Notes: a model not told the origin generated them from the sequence alone. Shown: positions 16,817-25,470, counted from the first letter of the stretch. The stretch is DNA of 64,000 nucleotides from Paragemmobacter ruber (GCF_009908315.1 NZ_JAAATW010000001.1:1-64000), one strand, 5' to 3'. Translations and numbers: made by a program.

Positions 16817-17149
16817 CTAATGAACCTTGGGGGGCGGCGTGCCGCCCAGATGGATCGTCCACGCCCGCATCGCCGCGTAAAGCTGATCGGGCGTCTGCGC
16901 CGGTTTCGGCTTGCGGTCAGGAAAGACCTTTTCGAACTTCGGCATCTCCTTCGGATTGTTCACCGCCCAGCCCACCAGCTGCGCCAGACTGTAGGTCAAC
17001 CCTTGGTCACGGCGGAAACCCTCCGCCGCGCCCTTCATCATCACCTGCATCTCGCGCGGGGTCACAGACCAGAACAGGTCCGGCGGCAGCCCGACTGCGA
17101 CCCAGGATCGCAGCAGCGACGGCCAGTCTAGGCCGCCGTCCCCTTCCGC
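16817..17149 (-). CDS. Tail assembly chaperone C-terminal extension, expressed by -1 frameshift
   Basis: This frame encodes about 110 residues: AEGDGGLDWPSLLRSWVAVG, then LPPDLFWSVTPREMQVMMKG and a tail ending GGTPPPKVH. The DWPxLxRxxxxxGLxPxxFWxxTPxE pattern matches the tail assembly chaperone that follows orfg10 in gene transfer agents. No ATG, GTG or TTG exists between the overlap and the start of the conserved domain (the first GTG, 17065, falls inside it), so independent translation is unlikely. A GGGAAAG heptamer at 17149-17155 in the upstream gene is in exactly the right phase for a -1 shift, giving a fusion of 17466..17149 with 17149..16817. This is the lambda G/GT arrangement. Confidence 0.75.
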   Translation of the reverse strand, partial: AEGDGGLDWPSLLRSWVAVGLPPDLFWSVTPREMQVMMKGAAEGFRRDQGLTYSLAQLVGWAVNNPKEMPKFEKVFPDRKPKPAQTPDQLYAAMRAWTIHLGGTPPPKVH

Positions 17150-17466
17150 TTTCCCGTGCCGCTGGCACCCTTGGCCTCTTGCGGAAAGGCCAGCGTGATC
17201 GCCTCGCCCAGCAGTTCCCCGCCCCGCCCGAAACCGACCGCGACAAACACCTCTGCCGCCTCATCCATCGTCAGCTTGCCACCGTTCAACGCCGCCCGAA
17301 AGAACGTGACCATATCGGTGACCCGCACATCCTCGCCTGCGTTCAACAGCTTGACCGCCTTGCCGAACGGCAACCCGGTATCGGCCTCGATCTGCATCAT
17401 CGCCTTGGCATCAAGGCGCAGCTGATGCCGCGCCCCGTTCGCCTCGAACTCGACCGCGCGCTGCAT
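17128..17466 (-). CDS. Tail assembly chaperone N-terminal protein (GTA orfg10 / TAC-11 type)
   Basis: The unshifted product is 112 residues: MQRAVEFEANGARHQLRL, then a helical core with DTGLPFGKAVKLL, TFFRAALNGGKLTMDEAAEV and GRGGELLGEAITLAFP. This matches the 'gene transfer agent family' chaperone that follows the major tail protein. It binds the tape measure and helps polymerise the tail tube. ATG 17466 overlaps the tail tube gene stop (TGATG). The last nine codons contain a slippery G-GGA-AAG sequence; frame 0 ends at TAG 17128-17130 eight codons later, while a -1 shift extends into the downstream frame. Confidence 0.82.
   Translation of the reverse strand: MQRAVEFEANGARHQLRLDAKAMMQIEADTGLPFGKAVKLLNAGEDVRVTDMVTFFRAALNGGKLTMDEAAEVFVAVGFGRGGELLGEAITLAFPQEAKGASGTGKRKGTAA
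17149..17155 (-). promoter_or_regulatory. Slippery heptamer G-GGA-AAG for programmed -1 frameshift
   Basis: Read on the minus strand, the seven bases are GGGAAAG with frame-0 codon boundaries G|GGA|AAG. This is the same heptamer and phase as the lambda G/GT frameshift site. After slippage the ribosome reads GCG GAA GGG GAC and continues without a stop for 111 codons. A second weaker possibility, GAAGGGG, lies six bases downstream. Confidence 0.75.
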
Positions 17467-17912
17467 CAGACACCCGTCCAGGTCGGAACGCCGGTCACCT
17501 TCAGGGTGATGCTGGCGGTCATCTTGTCCTCCATCGGAACGCCCGGCTCCCAGCCGGTGATGAAGGCGCGGAAATTGCACACCGGCGGCGTGGCGGCGAT
17601 CTGCGGGAAAGCCACCTCCCACACGCGCGGCTCCCGCTCTGTCAGCAGCGCCTGGATCAGATCGTCGGTCGCATCACCGGGAACCCAAACAATCTCCGCC
17701 GCCACTTCGCCCCGGTCGATCAGGCCGGGAATGAACTCCCGCGTATGCCCCGGCGAATCCATTCCCGTGATATCCACCACATCGCGGGAATAGGGGGGCG
17801 GGTTTACGCTCTGCAACCGCCCCACCGCCACCGTCGCCGTGGTGGCGGCAAGGGTCGCCCCCACCCGCAGGATCGTGCCATACCCGATATCGGGCGTATT
17901 CGCTGCCGTCAT
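17466..17912 (-). CDS. Major tail tube protein
   Basis: The 148-residue product is of the usual major tail protein size and is placed between the tail terminator-type gene and the tail chaperone. It is beta-rich, with GYGTILRVGATLAATTATVA, VDITGMDSPGHTREFIPGLI, EIVWVPGDATDDLIQALL and a C-terminal KMTASITLKVTGVPTW strand, typical of tail tube folds in GTA-like and phiE125-like tails. Many copies stack into the tail tube around the tape measure. ATG 17912 follows the previous gene by 6 bases. Confidence 0.85.
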   Translation of the reverse strand: MTAANTPDIGYGTILRVGATLAATTATVAVGRLQSVNPPPYSRDVVDITGMDSPGHTREFIPGLIDRGEVAAEIVWVPGDATDDLIQALLTEREPRVWEVAFPQIAATPPVCNFRAFITGWEPGVPMEDKMTASITLKVTGVPTWTGV

Positions 17913-17918
17913 AACCTA

Positions 17919-18287
17919 TCACTCCTTGTAATGAACCCGCAGGTCCACAGCCACACCCGCCAGCGTCTTGCCAGTCGCCGCCGTTCCACCGGACAGGTCG
18001 CGCTCGCTATCCACGAACACCCCTGCCAACATGCCCCCGCGATAGCCGCCGACAGCGGCCTTCACCTGCCGCGCCAACCCCTTGGCCGCGCCATAGGTCG
18101 CGCCGATACAATCCACCTGCACCCGCGCCCGATGCAGGCCCACAGGCCCGTCATTCGCGTATTCCGCCCCGCCGCTGACCCGCATCAGGCGCACCCGCGG
18201 CACAGCCGCCCGCGCGTCATTCTCGCCCCAATCGACGGCCACGCCCGGCAGCGCCGCGCGCAGCAAGGCCCGCAGAACCTCTTCCAT
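17919..18287 (-). CDS. Tail completion / terminator protein (DUF3168 type)
   Basis: A 122-residue protein in the position of lambda U or GTA orfg8. It begins MEEVLRALLRAALPGVAVDW and contains VPRVRLMRVSGGAEYANDG, VQVDCIGATYGAAKGLARQV and a final VDLRVHYKE strand, the pattern of DUF3168 tail-terminator proteins, which cap the tail tube and join it to the head. The ATG at 18287 is chosen over a GTG one codon upstream. Confidence 0.75.
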   Translation of the reverse strand: MEEVLRALLRAALPGVAVDWGENDARAAVPRVRLMRVSGGAEYANDGPVGLHRARVQVDCIGATYGAAKGLARQVKAAVGGYRGGMLAGVFVDSERDLSGGTAATGKTLAGVAVDLRVHYKE

Positions 18288-18296
18288 CACAGATCC

Positions 18297-18779
18297 CTAT
18301 TTCCCGGCCTTCGCCGCCCGCCGCGCCGCCCGCGCGACCGCGCGATCAATCTCGCGCCGCAAATGCTCGGTCAGCGATGCCAGCACCGCCTGCACATTGC
18401 CATCCCAAGCCGGGCGCATGAACGGATGCGCTGGCATCGCCCCGGTTGACTTGCCCGACTTGTGGAACCGCTCCACCGTGCCAAACTCGATCAGATGCGC
18501 ATGGGGCGATTCCGCACCGACATACATGATGCGCCGGAAATCGGTCGGGCGCTCCGCCCCATCCCTTTGGGATGGCTTAAGAACCTTCGCCACCGTGATC
18601 GTGTCGGCCATGTGCTTGCCGTCATCCGATCTCGGCGCAGCCGCCTTCGCCGCATCCGCGACAGGCCGCAGCGCCTTGCGCATCGCCCGCTCCGCCGTGG
18701 TCTTGGCCGTTCTGGTGCTCAGGCTTTTCAGCGCGTCATCCAGTTCGCGCAGCCCCTCGACCCGCATCTTGATCGTCAC
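18297..18779 (-). CDS. HK97 gp10-like head-tail joining protein
   Basis: The 160-residue protein resembles the HK97-gp10/GTA orfg7-like family: VEGLRELDDALKSLSTRTAK at the start, RAMRKALRPVADAAKAAAP, YVGAESPHAHLIEFGTVERF and MPAHPFMRPAWDGN near the end. The HxxxxEFGT plus MPAHPFMRPA pair is diagnostic. It sits at the neck of the virion between connector and tail terminator. The start is taken as GTG 18779, which overlaps the upstream stop as GTGA; an ATG four codons later is an alternative. Confidence 0.85.
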   Translation of the reverse strand: MTIKMRVEGLRELDDALKSLSTRTAKTTAERAMRKALRPVADAAKAAAPRSDDGKHMADTITVAKVLKPSQRDGAERPTDFRRIMYVGAESPHAHLIEFGTVERFHKSGKSTGAMPAHPFMRPAWDGNVQAVLASLTEHLRREIDRAVARAARRAAKAGK

Positions 18780-19114
18780 GCCGCCACCTTCGCCCGCGCC
18801 AGCACTGTCACCGTGCGCATCGGGCTTTCCGGCAGGATGCCCGCCACGATCCACTCCACGCCGCCCAACCGGATCACATCCGCCGCCCCGATCTGGCCGC
18901 CCACGCCCGACTGCCGCAGGATGAACCGGCAGGTCTGCGCCACGGCATCCTGCCCCATCCCCTCGACTTCTGCCGATCCCGCCGACTGCTGCGCCGCCCA
19001 GGCCTTGCCCAGCAGCACGGGCGCGCCGGGCCGCGACTGAAACCCGTCATCCTCGACCGACGGCCGCCAGACCTCGATCAGCCGATCCAGCTTGACCCCG
19101 CCCACAGTCGCCAT
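18776..19114 (-). CDS. Phage head closure protein (head-tail adaptor)
   Basis: The 112-residue product has the head-closure pattern: LDRLIEVWRPSVEDDGFQSR at the start, LGKAWAAQQSAGSAEVEGMG in the middle, and a beta strand pair ending ILPESPMRTVTVLARA. It corresponds to SPP1 gp16/HK97 gp7-like adaptors that plug the packaged head. It is placed between the gp6-like connector and the gp10-like protein. The start ATG 19114 follows the previous stop by 3 bases. Confidence 0.8.
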   Translation of the reverse strand: MATVGGVKLDRLIEVWRPSVEDDGFQSRPGAPVLLGKAWAAQQSAGSAEVEGMGQDAVAQTCRFILRQSGVGGQIGAADVIRLGGVEWIVAGILPESPMRTVTVLARAKVAA

Positions 19115-19117
19115 GGC

Positions 19118-19684
19118 TCAGGCCACCCCGAACTCGGCAGGCCGCACATACTTCACCTGACGCATCAGCGCCCGCGCGCCAAAGCTGATCGGAACGCCCT
19201 GCCCCGCCTCAACCGCGATCCCCGCATCCATCCACTCCTTCGCCAGCAGGATCGTCGCCTGCCGCAACTGATGCGGTCCCGCGCCATCGGCATAGCCCAC
19301 CGAACACGCCACCCGCACCACCCGGCCCGCAACCAAGGCCCCATCGGCAAAGACCAGCGACGGCTCATCCGCCGCCATCTCCAGCCGCCACGCCTCGGGC
19401 GCCAGCGCCACGAAACTGCCATCACCCTGCTGCAGCGACACGCTGGCCACCGATACGACGGGCGCGACCGGGAACCACCACCGCGCCCAGCTGGTCGCCC
19501 GCCATTCAATCAGCACCGCGCGCGGCGTCATGGGGCGGCGGGTGCCAGCCTCGACCGTATCCTGCGCCGCGCGCAACAGATCAGTGATCAGCGGGTCGTC
19601 ATCGGTGACGCCCTCGATGATATGCACCGCCCGCTTGAACGCCGCCGCAGTCACTGCCGCTGGAACTTCACCCACCGCCTTCAT
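19118..19684 (-). CDS. Head-tail connector protein (HK97 gp6-like)
   Basis: At 188 residues it matches gp6-like connectors, which form a ring under the portal. The N-terminal helical part (AAFKRAVHIIEGVTDDDPLI, LLRAAQDTVEAGTRRP) is followed by a beta domain with WARWWFPVAPVVSVASVSL, GVPISFGARALMRQVKYVRP and HQLRQATILLAKEWM. Synteny with portal, protease and capsid upstream and head closure downstream supports the call. Its ATG is at 19684. Confidence 0.82.
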   Translation of the reverse strand: MKAVGEVPAAVTAAAFKRAVHIIEGVTDDDPLITDLLRAAQDTVEAGTRRPMTPRAVLIEWRATSWARWWFPVAPVVSVASVSLQQGDGSFVALAPEAWRLEMAADEPSLVFADGALVAGRVVRVACSVGYADGAGPHQLRQATILLAKEWMDAGIAVEAGQGVPISFGARALMRQVKYVRPAEFGVA

Positions 19685-19704
19685 GATCCGTCACCCGTCC
19701 CGGA

Positions 19705-20034
19705 TCAGCCCGCCGCGCCCTGCTGGGGCGGCGCACCCGTCCCGGCATCGGTCTTGGCGGCATCCGTCTTGCCTGCCTTGCCGCCCTTCTGGGCCGCCTC
19801 AAGCTGCGCCTCCAGCGCCGCGATCCTGGCATCTTTTTCGGCCAGCGCCGTCACCAGCCCGGCATCCGGGGCCACCGCCGCCGTTCCGCCCAGATCGGCC
19901 TCCAGATTGTCGGTGGCCACGCCCGCCTTGATCAGCGCCGCCGCAAAGGCAGGCTCGAACCCGGCGATATCGCCGCGCACATAGACACCATGGGATGCGG
20001 TGAACTTCACCGCCACTTTCGCGCTCTCGCTCAT
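19705..20034 (-). CDS. Small structural-region protein of unknown function
   Basis: The 109-residue protein lies between the capsid and connector genes. Residues 1-40 are compact (VAVKFTASHGVYVRGDIAGF), then LVTALAEKDARIAALEAQL forms a short coiled coil and the tail is low-complexity Lys/Ala/Gly. Proteins of this make-up next to capsid genes are sometimes head fibre or decoration proteins, and sometimes simple accessory proteins; the sequence does not decide. It is preceded by a 103-bp gap after the capsid gene. Confidence 0.5.
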   Translation of the reverse strand: MSESAKVAVKFTASHGVYVRGDIAGFEPAFAAALIKAGVATDNLEADLGGTAAVAPDAGLVTALAEKDARIAALEAQLEAAQKGGKAGKTDAAKTDAGTGAPPQQGAAG

Positions 20035-20137
20035 CGTCTTGTCTCGTCTGTTGAGGATGGGAAGCGCGGCCCCGCGCGCCTCGCGGGGCCGTCACATCGC
20101 GTCAGGCCCGCAGGCCTGCAGAACCGAAAGGCTCAGG

Positions 20138-21448
20138 TCACAGCGACCAGTTAACGCCCGTCAGATAGGCAAGGCCCTGCGTATGCGCCGGGGCCAGATC
20201 GTGTTCGCTGATGGCGCGCATCAGCGTCTCATCGTTCTGGAACGCCGACCGCCAGTTGCCGCCCTGGACATAGGCCGCCTCGGTCGAAACCGACAGCGTC
20301 AACGCCGACGCATCCCCGATCATAACCTCGTTGAAGTCCGCGAAATAGACTTCCGTCTGGTTCGTGCCTGCGCCCAGATTGTTGGGAATCTGGCTCGTCG
20401 TGTAGATCGGATACCCGAACAAGGTGCCGGTCGCATTGATCGACGGATAGGCAAGGTTCCCCAGCGCGTCCCGCAGGCTGCCCAGAAACTCGCGCGTGCC
20501 TGCCCGCATGATCCAGCCGGGCCGAACCATCGGCACATCCCCATCGGCCACGCGCGAAACCAGCGTGCGCAGCGCGACATCGACCGCCGCAAAAGTGTTC
20601 GCCACCGCCGTCTGGATATTGCCCCCGGGCGTCCAGCTGCGAATGCCGGTGGGCGTGTTCGCGCTGCCGTCACCCCGGATGAAGGCCAAATCCTCGCGCC
20701 GGGCCATCACAGCCAGCAGATCATCCCGCACCAGCAACGCTGTCTGGGTCGTGAAGCGCAACAGCGAATTCGACACCGGCACCAGACCCGTCAGCTTCTT
20801 GAACGTCTGATCGATCTTGTCGGTGGTCGGTTCGGAAGGCGTGATGGCCGCATTCTCTGCCGAATAGCCCGCCGTCGCGGCCCCGTTTTGCCGCGCATGG
20901 CGCAGCTGGCCCGCAGGCATCGGCACCACGCGCGCCCCGGCATTGCGCACCACCACCCGCGCCCGCAGCAACTCGATCATCGTCTCCGCCATCGGGCGCG
21001 GCACCAGGACGCCGCCCGCCGATTCCGTGCCGGTGTTCAAGGTCGCCGCAAGGCCGGAATGCCCTTCACGTTCCAGCAGCGTCACGGCCTTGTCGCGGTC
21101 ACCCTTCGACTGCGCCAACGCAATCACCGTCAGGCCCAGATCGACCCCCTTCATCGCCGGGTCCGCTGCCTGCGCATACACCGTCACGCCCGCCGCAGGC
21201 TTGCCCTGATCGCCCGCCGCCGCCGTGGCCTTGGCCGCCTCCACCGCCTCGGCCCGCTGCACCGCCGCGTTCAAGGCCTCGAACTGACCCTTGGCCGCAT
21301 CGAACTCCGCCGAGGCTGCCGTCAGCGCCGCCGCATCGGCCCCGCCTTCGGTCGCCTCCAGTTCGGCAATCTTTGCCGCAACCGCCTCCATCTGCACAGC
21401 CGCCGCTTTGCGGTCGCGGCGCAGATCGTCCACGCTTTTCTTCGTCAT
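20138..21448 (-). CDS. Major capsid protein, HK97 fold
   Basis: The 436-residue protein has an N-terminal helical delta-domain (residues about 1-95, RKAAAVQMEAVAAKIAELEA) that normally serves as an internal scaffold and is cut off by the prohead protease. The HK97 fold follows: GTESAGGVLVPRPMAETMIE, VVVRNAGARVVPMPAGQ, FKKLTGLVPVSNSLLRF, DLAFIRGDGSANTPTGIRSW and FGYPIYTTSQIP. Cleavage near the end of the low-complexity region around residue 95-130 is likely. The gene lies after the S49 protease with a 106-bp gap, room for a strong ribosome-binding leader for this abundant protein. Confidence 0.93.
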   Translation of the reverse strand: MTKKSVDDLRRDRKAAAVQMEAVAAKIAELEATEGGADAAALTAASAEFDAAKGQFEALNAAVQRAEAVEAAKATAAAGDQGKPAAGVTVYAQAADPAMKGVDLGLTVIALAQSKGDRDKAVTLLEREGHSGLAATLNTGTESAGGVLVPRPMAETMIELLRARVVVRNAGARVVPMPAGQLRHARQNGAATAGYSAENAAITPSEPTTDKIDQTFKKLTGLVPVSNSLLRFTTQTALLVRDDLLAVMARREDLAFIRGDGSANTPTGIRSWTPGGNIQTAVANTFAAVDVALRTLVSRVADGDVPMVRPGWIMRAGTREFLGSLRDALGNLAYPSINATGTLFGYPIYTTSQIPNNLGAGTNQTEVYFADFNEVMIGDASALTLSVSTEAAYVQGGNWRSAFQNDETLMRAISEHDLAPAHTQGLAYLTGVNWSL

Positions 21449-21554
21449 CTTTCACCCTTTCCTGATGGCGGCCGCATCACGCAAGGCCGCACGCACTCAC
21501 CCCGCCGCGCCCCCGCGCCGGTTCATTCAACACGCCGTCTCTTGCGTGATCCCG

Positions 21555-22511
21555 TCAGGTCGCCGCGATGGCCTTCGCCGCCGCCGCCACCGCCTGCGCC
21601 CCAAGCGCCGCCCGCCCGCCCGTGGCTGGACGGCGCGGCTGCAACCCATGCTGCGCAAAGATGCGGTCATAGAACGCCGCCCGCGTCTCGCGCCCGTCCA
21701 CCAGCCGCCGCGCCAGCGCCGCCTCGAATTCGTAACTGGCACCGCCATCCGCCGGATCATCCGTCACCGACAGCAGCGCAGGCAGTTCCTCCAGCGCGAT
21801 CCCGCGCCCCAGCGACACCGCCTGATGGAACCGTGCCTCGGCCTCATCCGCGAACCGCTGCAATTCCGCCCGCCCGACCTCGGTCGTGGGATCGGGCCGC
21901 TTCGCCCGCGCATGGCTCGACGTGATGATAAAGGCCTGATCCCCGTACAGGCTGGGCTGCACAGGCTGCAGCACTTCCGTCATCGTGCCGATGGAACCGA
22001 CCAGCGCGCCCGGCGTCATCGTGATCGACGTGGCCTGCGATGCGATCAGATAGGCCGCGCTGGCGGCAAGCGGATTGACCAGCGCATGCACCGGCTTCAC
22101 CGCGCGCAAGCTGCGGATCGCCTCCGCCGCCGCCTCACAGCCGATCACCAGACCGCCCGGCGAATTCATGTCCAGGATTACCGCCGTGACATCCGCATCC
22201 GCCGCCAGCTGCGCCGCCGTGTCCTCGATCCCCGAATAGGTGGCCCAGCCGAACCAGCTTTCATACAGCGCCGAACCATGGGTGAGGATGCCCCGCACCG
22301 GCACCACCGCCACGCCGCGCAGCACGGCAAACCGCTCACCCGGCTCCACCCGCAGGCCGTTGTTTGCCTCCAGCGCCATCGCGGGCCTGCGCAGACCCGC
22401 CACCATGGCATCTCCCTGATCAAGCGCCAGCAAGTCCTGCGCCCGGCGCAGGTCCAGCGCCATCACTTCGCCCGCCAGCCGCGCGCCGACCGTGTTCCGT
22501 TCCCGCTTCAT
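21555..22511 (-). CDS. Prohead protease, S49 (SppA-like) family
   Basis: The 318-residue protein has the S49 peptidase fold used as a capsid maturation protease in many siphoviruses. Diagnostic stretches are VVPVRGILTHGS, AVILDMNSPGGLVIG and PVHALVNPLAASAAYLIAS, with the candidate catalytic Ser in AAS-AAY, then TPGALVGSIGTMTEV. A C-terminal extension (about 90 residues) may have scaffold function. Its start ATG 22511 overlaps the portal stop (ATGA), so portal and protease are translationally linked. Confidence 0.9.
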   Translation of the reverse strand: MKRERNTVGARLAGEVMALDLRRAQDLLALDQGDAMVAGLRRPAMALEANNGLRVEPGERFAVLRGVAVVPVRGILTHGSALYESWFGWATYSGIEDTAAQLAADADVTAVILDMNSPGGLVIGCEAAAEAIRSLRAVKPVHALVNPLAASAAYLIASQATSITMTPGALVGSIGTMTEVLQPVQPSLYGDQAFIITSSHARAKRPDPTTEVGRAELQRFADEAEARFHQAVSLGRGIALEELPALLSVTDDPADGGASYEFEAALARRLVDGRETRAAFYDRIFAQHGLQPRRPATGGRAALGAQAVAAAAKAIAAT

Positions 22512-23803
22512 TCGTTGCCCCCGTTCCCATCGCCCGCACCCGCCAGCGCGCCTGCATCCGCCGTCATGTTCGCAGGCGGATACAGCACATTCCCACCCGG
22601 AACGGGTGGCAGCCCGCGCATCTTCCGCCCCTCATTCGGGGTCATGATCGGCCCGCCGACCGCGACCTTGATCGCGTTATGCGCCTCGACCATGGTCGGC
22701 TCCATCAGCGCATCCCAATCATGCACCAGCGTCATCCCCGCCGCCCGCTCCGCAGGCGTCAGCAGCGTTTGCGCCATGAACGCCGCCGCCAGCCCGCCCC
22801 AGTGCAACAGGCAATCCGTCTTGTGGTCGATGGCTTGCTGCTGACCGTTGGCCTTCACCCCGAACTCCAGCATCTGCAGCTTGGATGGGGTCACCCTATA
22901 GATCGCCGCGATCTGTTCCCGGTCGAACTTGCGGCTGGCCAGCAATTCCTGATCCGCCGCCGACAGGTCCAGCGACTTGATCTCGCCTTTCTCCAGCAGC
23001 GGGATGCCGTTCGCGTCTGGATCGTTCAACTGACCCCGCACGCGCAGCGCGCTGCGCGTGGCCGCTTCCTCATCCTCGAAATAGTCGTCCATCTTGACGA
23101 AGGCCCGCATATGCGTCCCGGACGCCGACCGCGCCGCCGCTTCCTGCCCCGCCAGCGCCAGCCCGACCGACTCCGCCGCCACCTGCAACGGGCTGCGCCC
23201 GGTCCAGCCATCCTCGGCCATATAGCGCAGATGCACCATCTGCCGCGCCGCCACCGTCCGCTGCACCTCGGCCCCATCGGTGAAGGAATAGAACCGATCC
23301 CGCCCCGTGCGCCGCTCGGCCACCAGATCGGGATGCAGCACCTCGACCAGCTCAAGCTCACCAGCCCCATCGCGCGGCGCATAGGCATAGGACCGGCCCC
23401 GGATCGCAAAGGCATAGACCAGCGCATAGCGCATGGCCGTCGCAGGCACGCCGGGCGATGCTTCCGTGTTCAGCAGATAGGTCAGCGGATGCCCCTCGAC
23501 CGCCGCCTCGGTCCCGTCCCGGTTCCGCTGCCAGACCAGCAGCGGCACTTTCATCAGATCCCCGGCGATCACATTCCCGCAGGCAAACACCGTGGCATGG
23601 CGTTCGGCCGTGCGGGGCGATACCGGCGGCAGGCTCTTGACCCGGCTTTGCCCAAGGATCAGCGAACTGAAACCGGCCTCGGTCGCCCCCGCAGGCGGCG
23701 CGCTCGATGCGCGCAACACCGGCTCGGCCCGCGCGACAGCAGGCGCGGCCACGGGCGCGCGGCGCAGCGCCGCACCACCGAACATCCGCTCCATAAGCCT
23801 CAT
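22508..23803 (-). CDS. Portal protein (HK97 family)
   Basis: The 431-residue portal forms the dodecameric DNA gate at one vertex. Family blocks are visible: ERHATVFACGNVIAGDLMKV with PLLVWQRN after it, GHPLTYLLNTEASPGVPA, YAPRDGAGELELVEVLHPDL, MVHLRYMAEDGWTGRSPLQV, and YRVTPSKLQMLEFGVKANGQ. Length fits the HK97 portal group. ATG 23803 overlaps the terminase stop as ATGA. Upstream in-frame residues overlap the terminase gene and are not considered coding. Confidence 0.93.
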   Translation of the reverse strand: MRLMERMFGGAALRRAPVAAPAVARAEPVLRASSAPPAGATEAGFSSLILGQSRVKSLPPVSPRTAERHATVFACGNVIAGDLMKVPLLVWQRNRDGTEAAVEGHPLTYLLNTEASPGVPATAMRYALVYAFAIRGRSYAYAPRDGAGELELVEVLHPDLVAERRTGRDRFYSFTDGAEVQRTVAARQMVHLRYMAEDGWTGRSPLQVAAESVGLALAGQEAAARSASGTHMRAFVKMDDYFEDEEAATRSALRVRGQLNDPDANGIPLLEKGEIKSLDLSAADQELLASRKFDREQIAAIYRVTPSKLQMLEFGVKANGQQQAIDHKTDCLLHWGGLAAAFMAQTLLTPAERAAGMTLVHDWDALMEPTMVEAHNAIKVAVGGPIMTPNEGRKMRGLPPVPGGNVLYPPANMTADAGALAGAGDGNGGNE

Positions 23804-25470
23804 ACCGTTGTCACCTCTCTCGCCCGCCGTTTCTGTGCATTCTCGTTTGCGACCGCCCGACCGACCGCCATGATCGCGGCCACCGCCGCATCGATCCGAC
23901 CCTGTGACCGCCGCTTGTTCGGCTTGATGTTGCCCGCTGCATCCTCGTCGCGATGCACGTTGCCCACCTGCCACGCCAGCACCGGGTTACCCCCGTGTCG
24001 GATCGTGCCGCGCGCCACCTCTTCCTCGAACCGCTTCATCGGGTTCGACATCGACGCAAAGCCCTGCCGATGCTCGACCATCGGAAACCGCTTCGCCTCC
24101 AGTTCTTTCGCCAGATACCGCATCCCCCAGGGATCGTAGGCGACCTCCTGCAGATCGAACTTGGCCCTGATCCAGTCCAGCCGATTGGCGATCTGCAGTT
24201 CGTCAATCGTGCCGCCGTGGTGAACCTCCAGCCAGCCTTGATCACGCCAGCCGATGTATTCCCGCTTCTCTGCCTGCGCCCGTGCAACAAACCCCTTCGG
24301 CCCGGATGGCAGAAAGGAATAGCTGATCAGATAGATCAGCCCATCCACTGGCACGGCGATCACGATGGCGGTCGTGTCCACCTTGTCGGACAGGTCCACC
24401 GCAACCCAAGCCTTGCGCCCGAACAGCTTTTCCACCGCAAACCGCTCGGCCATCTGGCTTGCATCCCAAGCGTCCCGCCCGATCCATGCCTCGGCCCCTT
24501 CCGTCCACAGGTTCAAGTGAAACCTGCGGAAGTTCGGCATCTGCCCCGCGATGGAAAGCGCCCGATCCGCCGCCGCCTGCATCCGATCCAGCGGCTTGGA
24601 AATCCGCAGGTTCGGGTTCCCCATTTCCCATGCCAGCGGGTCCAGCGGATCGGCATCCTTGGGCGGCTCGGCCACATAGCCAAAGAACGCATCATCCATC
24701 ACATCGCCGCGCAGCACCGATTCCGCATAGGTCCGCAACTCGCCGCAGATCGACCCCCGATCATGCCCGGCGGTCGTGATCACCCAGTCAATCGGCTGCG
24801 CCCGCGCGATCATCGACTCTGTCAGCGTCTCGGCCAGTTCCCGATCCGTCCAGCGGTGCATCTCATCCCGCGCAAGGAAGTGCGGGTTGATCCCGTCCGA
24901 ACTGTCGCCATCACGCGACAGGCACTTGATCACCCCATCCGTATTCGGGCAGTCGATGGACCCCTGCCACGTCTTGAACAGCTGCGAATGCACCGGCGAC
25001 CGCCGGATCATCCGCTTCAACCCCTTGAACAGGATGCCCGCCTGATCGCGCGTGGTCGCCGCGCAATAGGCCTCCGGCGACCCTTCCCCATCGAAGGCCA
25101 GCGAAAACAGCATCGGCACCGCCGTGTCGGTCGTCTTGCCGTTCTTCTTGCCCACCTGGTGGTAAGTGTCGCGGAACCGCCGCAACCCGTCTGCCCGCTT
25201 CCACCCGAACACCGATCCGATGCGGAACACCTGCCACGGCTGCAACTCCAGCGGCTTGCCCGCCAGCGGCCCGGCCGTGTGCTGCAGCGTCCGCGCAAAC
25301 CGCGTCAGCATTGACGCTGCCTGACAGTCGAACCACAGCCCCCGGTCGCGCCCCGTCTCCAGATCGGTTAGATGCCGCTGGCAGGCCAGCCGCACCAACT
25401 CCCCGGCCACCCGCCTGCCCTCGATCACGTCAAGCGCATAGCGGCTGACGGGATGATCAATCGGCTCCAT
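23800..25470 (-). CDS. Terminase large subunit
   Basis: The 556-residue packaging motor has an N-terminal ATPase with a deviant Walker A (QVGKKNGKTT, about residues 105-114) and a Walker B (FLARDE, about 198-203), and a C-terminal RNase-H-like nuclease (AVDLSDKVDTTAIVIAV, AYDPWGMRYLAKEL, QGRIDAAVAAIMAVGRA). It belongs to the HK97/YmfN-like Terminase_1 group, usually a cos or headful packager with a 3'- or 5'-overhang. ATG 25470 overlaps the small subunit gene by 14 bases. Confidence 0.95.
   Translation of the reverse strand: MEPIDHPVSRYALDVIEGRRVAGELVRLACQRHLTDLETGRDRGLWFDCQAASMLTRFARTLQHTAGPLAGKPLELQPWQVFRIGSVFGWKRADGLRRFRDTYHQVGKKNGKTTDTAVPMLFSLAFDGEGSPEAYCAATTRDQAGILFKGLKRMIRRSPVHSQLFKTWQGSIDCPNTDGVIKCLSRDGDSSDGINPHFLARDEMHRWTDRELAETLTESMIARAQPIDWVITTAGHDRGSICGELRTYAESVLRGDVMDDAFFGYVAEPPKDADPLDPLAWEMGNPNLRISKPLDRMQAAADRALSIAGQMPNFRRFHLNLWTEGAEAWIGRDAWDASQMAERFAVEKLFGRKAWVAVDLSDKVDTTAIVIAVPVDGLIYLISYSFLPSGPKGFVARAQAEKREYIGWRDQGWLEVHHGGTIDELQIANRLDWIRAKFDLQEVAYDPWGMRYLAKELEAKRFPMVEHRQGFASMSNPMKRFEEEVARGTIRHGGNPVLAWQVGNVHRDEDAAGNIKPNKRRSQGRIDAAVAAIMAVGRAVANENAQKRRAREVTTV

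Noticed and set aside
17007-17264. Third minus-strand frame across the tail chaperone junction
   Set aside because: Gly/Arg-rich shadow; the conserved chaperone domain is in the -1 frame relative to the upstream chaperone gene.
14716-17793. 1025-codon plus-strand open frame across tape measure and tail tube genes
   Set aside because: Antisense shadow with Arg/His/Pro/Gln-rich composition; the opposite strand carries recognisable tail genes with chained start/stop overlaps.
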